From Roseimaritima sediminicola (lineage in GTDB: Bacteria; Planctomycetota; Planctomycetia; Pirellulales; Pirellulaceae): 42,296 bases of DNA. Every line of letters starts with the position of its first letter. The first letter of the stretch is position 1. A program made the translations under genes and the position numbers. Location of the stretch: contig NZ_WIAD01000052.1 of NCBI RefSeq assembly GCF_009618275.1, positions 1 to 42,296 on the forward strand, read 5' to 3'. Of the stretch, positions 14,501-22,158 are shown piece after piece. The notes under the pieces are model-generated. The model did no database searches, was not told the DNA's origin, and saw only the letters and a program-made list of their open reading frames with translations.

Positions 14501-15311
14501 CCTGCTGGTGCAGCCAGGATTTGTCGTTGACCCACCGGCGGACCCGTTCGTACTGCTGGCCGGAATGATCTTGCCGGGCGGATCCGAACAACGCGGCTTC
14601 CAGTTCGGCGGCGATTAAGCGGTCGCCGGCTTCGTTCAGGTGTACGCCGTTGATCGTGAACTGCAGGCCGTCCTGTTTCTCAAACGGCTCCAGCGTGGGC
14701 GTGAACAAGTCGACGAAGCCATGGCCATCGGCCTTAGCCAGCGACTCGATCGCGTCGCGGTAGACGCGCAGGGCCGCGTTTCGCTCCTTCGCATCGGGAC
14801 CGAACGGATTGCCGGTCGGTTCGAAAGCGGTCGGACTGACCAGCACGAACTGACCCCGATTGTCACGAGCGTAGTTCTTGGAGGTCTCGGCGATGTACTC
14901 GCGGTAGTTTTGCACAAAGCTTTCGATCTGCTCGGGCTGCGTTCCTGCGAAGGACTCATTGAAGCCGAAGAAGCAGAGGAACAGGTCGGGACCGAATACT
15001 TTCAGCGGGTCGTCGATCGTCGTGTAACTGTTGGGCCGCTGTTGAAGACCGACCTCGTCGGCGGGCCAACCGAAATTGCGAAACCGCGTTTCCGCTTCCG
15101 GATTCCGCAGATGCCAGCGGGTCTCGAAGTGGCCGAACAGATTCATCCGTTCCGCCAGCGAATTGCCGACCAGGGCGACACGCTGGTTTTTTTCGAGATC
15201 CAAAGTCGGTTCGGCGGCGGCCAGCGGTCGCTGGGCCCCCAGGAGCATCCCCGCCAAACTCAGGAAAACCGCCGTGAAAACGGCGGCTTGAGAACGAGTG
15301 AAAGCATGCAT
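11568..15311 (-). CDS. SGNH hydrolase / PVC-type dehydrogenase / HEAT / cytochrome c / discoidin fusion
   Basis: This 1247-residue exported protein has a signal peptide (to about residue 32). An SGNH/GDSL hydrolase domain follows (GNSLAERM near 49, GFNES block, [13 protein letters not shown] near 235), then the planctomycete-type membrane-bound dehydrogenase beta-propeller (about 370-720; [33 protein letters not shown]). Next come HEAT-like repeats (about 760-880), a cytochrome c domain with C961-SS-C964-H965, and a C-terminal F5/8-type discoidin sandwich (about 1110-1247). PVC proteins of this kind are thought to take part in periplasmic oxidation of complex carbohydrates, passing electrons to the heme. 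The SGNH part may remove acyl groups from the same polymer (inference). It is followed by a repeat stem-loop. Confidence 0.9.
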   Translation of the reverse strand: [1247 protein letters not shown]

Positions 15312-15665
15312 ATTGAACGAATGTCCTTCGAGTGTGCAGCGCAGTTAATTCGCGTGGAGCAGTTAGTTTGCGTAGAATACGACCCGTAGTATAAACAGGT
15401 CGGGCAGAATTTGGGGATCGTCTAGGAGGTCTGGGCAAGCGAATTTGCGGGCTCCGCGCCTCAGGACCCGCGAGGACCGTAGGACCGGTCCGGCCACGGC
15501 AGGCGTGCCTCTATCACGGCGGATACGCCCAGAGGGTTCAAGCGGATCCGCTGTGCGGCGCGGAGTTTGCAGCCGCTTCTTACGCGGCCGGCCTTGTTCG
15601 ACAGCGACTGTCGGCGACGCCACGATGCCCTCCGTTTCGTTCCTCGCACTCGGTTACCACCTGCC
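15312..15665. other. Divergent intergenic region
   Basis: These 354 bp separate the SGNH/cytochrome gene (-) from the aldehyde dehydrogenase gene (+). GAAGGAC precedes the - strand ATG. No clear sigma70 pair, repeat or small gene could be supported. ORFs here are extensions or shadows. Confidence 0.5.
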
Positions 15666-17036
15666 ATGACCATCACCAGCGTCAATCCCGCCACCAACGA
15701 AACCCTGCAAACGTTCCAGCCCCTGACCAAGGAGCAGGTGATGTCCGCCATCGAGCAGGCGGATCAGGCCTACCAGAGCTGGAAAGAGGTCACGTTCGCC
15801 GAACGCAAGGCGTGTATGTTGCGGTTGGCGGCTCGGCTGCGCGAGCGAGCCGATCACTACGCGCGGTTGATCACCCTGGACATGGGCAAACGGATTTCGG
15901 AAAGCCAGTACGAGATTGAATACTGTGCGAACATCGCCGAATTCTACGCCAATGGAGCGGAAGAATTCCTTGCCGACGAACCGCTGGATGTCGAAGGCGT
16001 GGACGCGTATCTCCAGTACGCACCGCTGGGGGTGTTGATGGGCGTCATGCCGTGGAACTTTCCTTTCTACCAGGTCATCCGGTTTGCGACGCCGAATGTC
16101 ATGGCGGGCAATACGGTGATGGTCAAACATGCCAGCAACGTGCCGCAGTGCGCCGAAGCGATCGAGGAACTGTTTCACGACAGCGGATTTCCCAAAGGTG
16201 TGTTCACCAATCTGCTGATCCCGTCGGAGTTTGTTGAAAGCATCATCACCGACCCCAGGGTCCAGGGCGTCTCGCTGACCGGCAGCGAAAGAGCGGGCCA
16301 GGCGGTCGCCGCGGTCGCCGGTGAACATCTGAAGCGGTCGGTTCTGGAGCTGGGCGGCAACGACCCGTTCATCGTGCTGGAGGATGTGGACATCGACGAG
16401 ACGGCCGAAGCCGCGGTCCAGGGACGGTTGGTCAACGCCGGCCAGTCCTGCGTGGCTTCGAAACGATTCATCATCGTCCAGGCGGTGGCCGACGAATTTC
16501 TCGAAAAGTTCAAACAGAAAATGTCCGAGCGACGTCTGGGCGACCCGCTGGACGAGCAGACCACGCTGGCGCCACTGAGCACCGAGTCGGCGGCGGAAAA
16601 GCTGCAGAAGCAGGTCCAGTCGGCGATCGATGCAGGTGCCAAGGTCGTCCTGGGCGGCGACCGACCGGATCGCGCCGGCGCCTTCTTCAATCCCACGATC
16701 CTTACCGGCGTAACCCCCGACAGTCCGACCTTTGACGAAGAGCTGTTCGGCCCGGTCGCAACCGTCTATGTGGTCCGTGACGAAGACGAAGCGATTCAGT
16801 TGGCCAACCGTTCGTCCTTCGGTCTGGGCGGCAGCGTGTTCAGCAAAGACGTCCAGCGTGCGCGTCGCGTTGCCGAGAAAGTCGAATCGGGCATGGTGTT
16901 CATCAACCAGCCGACCAAGAGCCAAGCGGAGTTGCCCTTCGGCGGAGTGAAACGCAGCGGTTACGGCCGAGAGCTATCGCACCTGGGAATCCTGGAATTC
17001 GTCAACAAGAAATTGATCAACCTGGGCCCTAAATAG
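15666..17036 (+). CDS. NAD(P)-dependent succinate-semialdehyde-type dehydrogenase
   Basis: This 456-residue aldehyde dehydrogenase has MPWNFPF (Asn131), the cofactor-binding Lys154 region, SLTGSERAG (Rossmann turn), ELGGNDPF (Glu228 general base) and GQSCVASKR (Cys262 nucleophile). Its length and the GSERAG and QSC.ASKR patterns fit the Sad/GabD succinate-semialdehyde dehydrogenase branch, which oxidises succinate semialdehyde to succinate in GABA-type catabolism. Related acyl semialdehydes remain possible. ATG 15666 starts the conserved region; the 33 codons upstream in frame look non-coding. No strong Shine-Dalgarno is seen. It is followed after 35 bp by an SDR gene, possibly an operon. Confidence 0.88.
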   Translation: MTITSVNPATNETLQTFQPLTKEQVMSAIEQADQAYQSWKEVTFAERKACMLRLAARLRERADHYARLITLDMGKRISESQYEIEYCANIAEFYANGAEEFLADEPLDVEGVDAYLQYAPLGVLMGVMPWNFPFYQVIRFATPNVMAGNTVMVKHASNVPQCAEAIEELFHDSGFPKGVFTNLLIPSEFVESIITDPRVQGVSLTGSERAGQAVAAVAGEHLKRSVLELGGNDPFIVLEDVDIDETAEAAVQGRLVNAGQSCVASKRFIIVQAVADEFLEKFKQKMSERRLGDPLDEQTTLAPLSTESAAEKLQKQVQSAIDAGAKVVLGGDRPDRAGAFFNPTILTGVTPDSPTFDEELFGPVATVYVVRDEDEAIQLANRSSFGLGGSVFSKDVQRARRVAEKVESGMVFINQPTKSQAELPFGGVKRSGYGRELSHLGILEFVNKKLINLGPK

Positions 17037-17071
17037 TTTTACGTAGACGTAGTTTTTACGGACAACCTTCG

Positions 17072-17776
17072 ATGACTTCCAAGCATTATCTGATCATCGG
17101 CGGCAGCCATGGCATCGGCCTGGAGCTGGTCCGGAGGCTTCGCGCCGACGGGGCTGCCGTGACCGTGGTTTCGCGGACGCGGGGCGACCTGGGCACTGTT
17201 TCCGAGGTGTCGCATATCGAAGCGGATGTTACGGCCGCCACCCTCCGCCGCGAACAGTTGCCCGAGGTCGTCGATGGACTGGCCTACTGTCCGGGCTCGA
17301 TCCAGTTGGCGCCGCTGCGCAGTATTACGCCGGAGCTGTTGTTGGAGGATTATCGATTGAACGTGGTGGCTGCCGTCCAGTGTGTTCAAGCCGCCCTGCC
17401 GGCGCTGAAGGCCGCACAGCAGGCGGCCATTGTGCTGTTTAGTACTGTGGCGGTTTCGCAAGGCCTGGCGATGCACACATCGGTGGCCGCGGCGAAGGGT
17501 GCGGTCGAAGGTTTGACCCGCTCGCTGGCTGCAGAGCTGGCTCCGGCGATTCGCGTCAATTGCGTCGCGCCGGCCCTAACCGACACCCCCTTGGCCGAAC
17601 GATTCTTGCAAACCGAGGAGAAGCGAAAAGCGATGGCGAAACGGTATCCGCTGAAACGCGTCGGGCAACCCATCGATGTTGCCAATGTCGCCGCCCTGCT
17701 GCTCGGCGACCAATCGGACTGGATCACCGGTCAGGTGATCGCCGTCGACGGAGGCATGTCACGGGTGCGCGTTTGA
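17072..17776 (+). CDS. SDR-family protein lacking the catalytic Tyr
   Basis: This 234-residue Rossmann protein has the N-terminal GGSHGIG nucleotide-binding loop (10-16), YRLNVV (Asn97) and Ser124 in VLFSTVAVSQG. The SVAAAKGAVEGLTRSLAAEL helix has Lys142 but Val138 where the YxxxK Tyr belongs. The C-terminal DWITGQVIAVDGGM is typical of classical SDRs. The missing Tyr suggests altered chemistry or a non-enzymatic, cofactor-sensing role. It lies 35 bp after the semialdehyde dehydrogenase gene and may be co-transcribed with it. Confidence 0.85.
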   Translation: MTSKHYLIIGGSHGIGLELVRRLRADGAAVTVVSRTRGDLGTVSEVSHIEADVTAATLRREQLPEVVDGLAYCPGSIQLAPLRSITPELLLEDYRLNVVAAVQCVQAALPALKAAQQAAIVLFSTVAVSQGLAMHTSVAAAKGAVEGLTRSLAAELAPAIRVNCVAPALTDTPLAERFLQTEEKRKAMAKRYPLKRVGQPIDVANVAALLLGDQSDWITGQVIAVDGGMSRVRV

Positions 17777-17868
17777 AGTCTGTGGTTTTGGGCTTTCTGG
17801 GAACTCGTCGAAACGGAATACGTCGTTACTGAAGGACCGTTCGTTTAACTCAGGTGGAGACTTTTTTG

Positions 17869-18651
17869 ATGTTCGCACCGCGTACTCTTGTCATTTGCTT
17901 CGCGACGATCTTTGCCCCGCTGGTTCTTACTGCCGCTGCCGCAGCAACCGCTGACGACGAGCTGAGGCAGGTGGACGTAACGCAGCGCTGGGCCGGCAAG
18001 AACCCGGATGCGTCGCGGCGTGAGCTGGCCCCCGAATCCGGCGTGATCAGCGATGCCGCCACCTGGGAGAAACTGTGGAAAGCGTGGCATGGCGAGAAAG
18101 CCGTACCGCAGGTCGACTTTGAAAAGGAACTGGTCCTGGTCGGTACCGCCCCCGGACCCAACTTGATCATGATGCAGCCGATGATCGACCGGCAGGGCGA
18201 CGTACGCTTCAGCGTCGGGGCGACTCGGATGGCCGGCCCCGGCTTTGGTTACAATCTGCTGAAGATTCGCCGAGCAGGGGTCCGCAGCGTCAACGATACC
18301 AAGTTGCCGGGCGATTCGGATCCGAATGGCGGCGCCGATCGGGCGACGAAAGCCGAGGAATCCATCACGGTCACCGTGGTGGGGACGCTGCGCACCGGTA
18401 TCTTTGCGATCGGCGGCGAGACGACGGGAACAACGATCACCGCCAAAGGCATCACCTGGGAACTGGACTTCGGCGAGCAAGCCAAATTCCGCCGGATGGC
18501 AGAGAGCCTGAACGAAAAGCAGGTGGTCGTGCGCGGCAGCCTCGAACGCCGCAGCGGCGTGGAGATCAAGCAGCGATGGATCGTGCACGTTAGCGATCTT
18601 GAGGCAGCAGCACTGAACCGGCCGAATCCCGACGAAGCCGCGCGGCAATAA
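17869..18651 (+). CDS. Exported hypothetical protein
   Basis: This 260-residue protein has a signal peptide (MFAPRTLVICFATIFAPLVLTAAAAATA) and no domain I recognise. The middle (WEKLWKAWHGEKAVPQVDFEKELVLVGTAPGPN) resembles protease-complex-inhibitor-like or carbohydrate-binding sandwich segments of planctomycete exported proteins, but this is not firm. ATG 17869 is preferred because GGTGGAG precedes it and the signal peptide starts there. Its 3' end overlaps the convergent sensor kinase gene by 62 bp. Confidence 0.72.
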   Translation: MFAPRTLVICFATIFAPLVLTAAAAATADDELRQVDVTQRWAGKNPDASRRELAPESGVISDAATWEKLWKAWHGEKAVPQVDFEKELVLVGTAPGPNLIMMQPMIDRQGDVRFSVGATRMAGPGFGYNLLKIRRAGVRSVNDTKLPGDSDPNGGADRATKAEESITVTVVGTLRTGIFAIGGETTGTTITAKGITWELDFGEQAKFRRMAESLNEKQVVVRGSLERRSGVEIKQRWIVHVSDLEAAALNRPNPDEAARQ

Positions 18652-21600
18652 CCTCGTCGAAAACTTTTTGCAGCACGGCAACGCTGGCAGGTTTGACCAG
18701 GTGTCGGTCGAAGCCTGCCTGGCGGGCTTTCTGGATGTCTTCCGGCTGGCCGTTGCCGGTCATGGCAACGATTTCTAGGTCCTTCAGTTCGGGCTGCTGA
18801 CGCAGGCTCTGGGCGACTTCATAGCCCGACATGTCGGGCATGCAGATGTCCGAGAACACCACATCGGGTTTGTGCTGTTGAACCAGAGCGATGCCCTCCC
18901 GAGCGGTCAAGCACATCTGTACGTTGTGTCCCAAGGCTTCGATCAGTCGAACCAGCAACGTGGCCACCGCCGGCAGGTCGTCGATGACGACCACCTCGAG
19001 CGTTCTCAGCGGCTGTGGTGGAGCCGGACGAGGGGCCGGAGAGGACGTGTTTTTTACCAGCGGCAGGCGAACCACAAACCGGCTTCCGGCGGCGTCGTGA
19101 TTCGGGTCCAGTTCGACACTGCCACGATGCATCTCGACCAATTGTTTCACCAACGTCAGCCCGATGCCCAGGCCACCTTGGCTGCGCGTGACGGAGCTTT
19201 CCACCTGCGTGAACATGTCGAAGATGGTTTCGGCATCTTTCGATGAGATGCCGATTCCGTTGTCTTCGACGCTGATTTGCACTTGCTCGTCGACGGTCCG
19301 GCAGCACAACTCGATCGTGCCACCGCGCGGCGTGTATTTGCAGGCGTTATTGAGGATGTTGGTAAAGACTTGGGCCAGCCGCACCCGGTCGCCGACGACG
19401 GTCGTGGCGGGATCGATTTCGATATGCGAACGCAGGGTGTGCTGTTGTTGGTCACAGGCCGGTCGCACCGAGGACAACGACGTCTCGAGGACTTCGCGGA
19501 TCGAGACCGGTTCGTTCTGTAGTTTGACCTTTCCGCGTGTGATTCGGGAGATGTCCATCAGGTCGTCGATCAAGCGGACCAACTGGGAGACCTGGCCTTG
19601 GAGGATGTCGCTGATCTCGGCGATTTGTTGCGGATCGTCGCTGCAGAATCGCAACAGTTCAGCCGCGTTGCCGATCGGGGCCAAGGGGTTTCGCAGTTCG
19701 TGCGCCAGAACCGCCAGGAACTGGTTTTTGCGGGCGTCCATCTCGCCGAGTTGTTCGGCTCGCTCGATGAGTTCTCGTTCCAATTCTTTCTTTGCGGTGA
19801 CATCGACCATCACACCCCGCAGTTGGTCCGGCTTGCCATCGGCGTCGGAAACCACGTAGACGATATCGCGCAGCCACACGGTCCGGCCGTCGCGCGTGAT
19901 CGCTCGGTACTCGAAATCGTGGTCGCGACATTGCTGACAGGCGTTGCGACAGAGGGCAACCGAATCGTCGCGATCCTCGGGATGGATGATGCCGGGCCAG
20001 AACGAAGGGTTCCCGAGCCATTGTTCGATGGGGTAGCCCAGGATCTGTTCGGCTCGCTCGCTGACGAAGGTGAACTCCCAACTGTTGGCGTCCGCTTCCC
20101 AGACGATGGCGTCCAGGCCGTCGACCAAGTTGCGGTACTTCTCTCGCGCCAGTTCGGCGTCCTTGCGGGCCTGGACTTCGCGCTTGATCAAGGCTTCGCG
20201 TTCCTGCTCGGCCAGGACCGAATCGGTGACATCCCGCGAGATCGAAAGCAGTTGTTCGGGACTACCGTCCTCGCCGGTGATCGGCGTCACGATCACGTCC
20301 CACCACTTCTTGGTTTTCGATTTACGGGTGAAGCAGACGCCTCGAAAGCGGCCCGCGCGACCTTGCCGAGCCGCGGCGATCGCAGCGGCTGCGGCGTCGC
20401 GATCCACACCGCTCCAGAAGTCGGTCCACTGGTGCCCGATCAACCGTTCCGCACTGTCGAGCTCCAGCAGTTTCTCCCCGCCCGGACTCATCGAAAGCAG
20501 GTGTCCGTCGAGATCCAGAATCTTGATGCAGTCCTGGCTGCTGGCCAGAATTTGACGAGCCTGTTCCTCGCTGCGGTGTCGAGCGGCCTCCAGCTCCTTT
20601 TGTTCGGTCACATCGGTCATCGTGGTGATGGCCCGGGCCGGTTGTCGATCGCCAACCGCGACCTGTTTGGAACTGATCAACAACCGTCGCAACTGGCCGC
20701 CGGCGGCCTCCAACAGAATGTCCTCGTTCGAGATGGCTTCTCCGTCCAAAATGGTTCGAGCCAGCGGCCATTCCTCTGGCTCGTAGCGACGACCGTCCGG
20801 GCGATACCCGGTATAGCTGGCCGACACTTGCGGATCGATTGGGCCGGGGATGCTGTCTCCGACCAGCTCCATGGCGCGTTCGTTGACCGACAACACGCGT
20901 CCGCTGGGCACTTCGGCAACCACCACTCCGGCCGGCAACTGGTCGAGCAATGCTTTCATCAGCGAACTCTCTTCCTGGACCTGCTGCAGTAGGTCCTCAC
21001 GCTCTTGGTCCGCACGGACCTGATCGCTGATGTCATCGAAGATCAACAGGCTGCGGCCAGCCTCTCCCTCGTAATCGGGGAGCGCGGCGGCGGCGACTTT
21101 GATATGCAGGGTTTCACCGGCCCGGTGCCGACAACGTATCGCGTGCCCCTGCGGCGCCGTGCCGCTGGCCAGACGCTGTAGCACCGAAGGTAATTCCTGC
21201 CCGGGCGTCGCGCAAGCGATCGGCAAGCGTTGGCCGAGGACGTCGTCGGCCGAGTAGCCGAACATTTGCTCGGCGGCGGGGTTCCACAGCGAGACTTCGG
21301 CCTGGTCGTCGACCACGCTGATCGCCAGTGGCGATTGTTGGATGATGGTTTTCAGCAACTGTTGCTGCTGGCGTTCTCGAGCGGCGATCGTGACCAGTTC
21401 GATCTCGGATTCCACCGACTCCGCCAGGCTGTGCAAAATGTCCAGCTCGGTCTCGGTCCAGTCGCGGACCACGGTATCAAACACACAGAAGGAACCCAGC
21501 ACGTGGCCCGAGCGGGTGCGTACCGGGACGCCGGCGTAGGCTCGCACGCCCAATTCCGCGACCGCTGGGTTGTCCTTGACGCGATCGTCACTGTGGGAAT

Positions 21601-21898
21601 CACTGACGATCAACGGAGCGTCGCAGAGGACCGCCTGCCGGCAAAACGAATAGCTCAGCGGGCTCTCACGGCGTGAGGCCCAGGGTTCGGGCAATCCCAC
21701 ACAGCTCTTGAAAAACTGACGATCCGCGTCGACCAGCGTGACGACCGACGCGGGACACTTCAGCAATCTGCTGGCCAATTCGGTCAGGCGGTCGAAGGAA
21801 CGTTCCGGAGCACTGTCGAGCAGCTTGGTCGCTCGCAGACTCGCCAGACGTTGCGGATCGGTGACCGCGTTGCCACGAGTCGAGCTTGATTCTTTCAT
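18590..21898 (-). CDS. Hybrid sensor histidine kinase (GAF-PAS4-HisKA-HATPase-REC)
   Basis: This 1102-residue soluble protein has an N-terminal GAF domain (about 10-170; SLRATKLLDSAPERSFDRLTELA...), four PAS/PAC units (about 185-300, 310-430, 440-560, 590-710), and a HisKA dimerisation helix with LAHELRNPLAPIG (His733). A HATPase domain follows with NNACKYTPRGG and EDNGIGI, then a C-terminal receiver domain with VIDD, Asp1017 in SDICMPD, AMTG and VKP. There is no transmembrane segment, so it probably senses a cytoplasmic cue. The output partner is not nearby; phosphate may pass from REC to a separate HPt. It overlaps the convergent upstream gene by 62 bp. Confidence 0.93.
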   Translation of the reverse strand: MKESSSTRGNAVTDPQRLASLRATKLLDSAPERSFDRLTELASRLLKCPASVVTLVDADRQFFKSCVGLPEPWASRRESPLSYSFCRQAVLCDAPLIVSDSHSDDRVKDNPAVAELGVRAYAGVPVRTRSGHVLGSFCVFDTVVRDWTETELDILHSLAESVESEIELVTIAARERQQQQLLKTIIQQSPLAISVVDDQAEVSLWNPAAEQMFGYSADDVLGQRLPIACATPGQELPSVLQRLASGTAPQGHAIRCRHRAGETLHIKVAAAALPDYEGEAGRSLLIFDDISDQVRADQEREDLLQQVQEESSLMKALLDQLPAGVVVAEVPSGRVLSVNERAMELVGDSIPGPIDPQVSASYTGYRPDGRRYEPEEWPLARTILDGEAISNEDILLEAAGGQLRRLLISSKQVAVGDRQPARAITTMTDVTEQKELEAARHRSEEQARQILASSQDCIKILDLDGHLLSMSPGGEKLLELDSAERLIGHQWTDFWSGVDRDAAAAAIAAARQGRAGRFRGVCFTRKSKTKKWWDVIVTPITGEDGSPEQLLSISRDVTDSVLAEQEREALIKREVQARKDAELAREKYRNLVDGLDAIVWEADANSWEFTFVSERAEQILGYPIEQWLGNPSFWPGIIHPEDRDDSVALCRNACQQCRDHDFEYRAITRDGRTVWLRDIVYVVSDADGKPDQLRGVMVDVTAKKELERELIERAEQLGEMDARKNQFLAVLAHELRNPLAPIGNAAELLRFCSDDPQQIAEISDILQGQVSQLVRLIDDLMDISRITRGKVKLQNEPVSIREVLETSLSSVRPACDQQQHTLRSHIEIDPATTVVGDRVRLAQVFTNILNNACKYTPRGGTIELCCRTVDEQVQISVEDNGIGISSKDAETIFDMFTQVESSVTRSQGGLGIGLTLVKQLVEMHRGSVELDPNHDAAGSRFVVRLPLVKNTSSPAPRPAPPQPLRTLEVVVIDDLPAVATLLVRLIEALGHNVQMCLTAREGIALVQQHKPDVVFSDICMPDMSGYEVAQSLRQQPELKDLEIVAMTGNGQPEDIQKARQAGFDRHLVKPASVAVLQKVFDEVIAARLRRDSAGSVLLPQDR

Positions 21899-22074
21899 CG
21901 CCCAGCAGTTCTCTTGAATGAAAAAGCGTGTCGACTGGTAACCGTATCACCAGGATCGCTCGTGGAGAAGCGCTTAATTCTCTGGCCGCTGCATTGTAAA
22001 CGTTTTTTTCCGCGGGCAGATGATTTCGCCACCATCGGATCAGGCGGGGGGCAGATGGAAAACGCATGGTCTAT

Positions 22075-22143
22075 GTGAGCCGTTTGGGCGATAGCCCCCG
22101 GTTCTTCGCTGACCAAACCGAGACCATCCCCCAAACGGCTCAC
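22075..22143 (-). terminator. Repeat-type stem-loop after the Pro/Gln-rich protein gene
   Basis: GTGAGCCGTTTGGG (22075-22088) pairs perfectly with CCCAAACGGCTCAC (22130-22143). It lies 16 bp downstream of the - strand stop at 22159. It is a second copy of the element at 11486-11549, including about 25 bp outside the stem. Confidence 0.65.
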
Positions 22144-22158
22144 TAGTTCGACAAGCCG

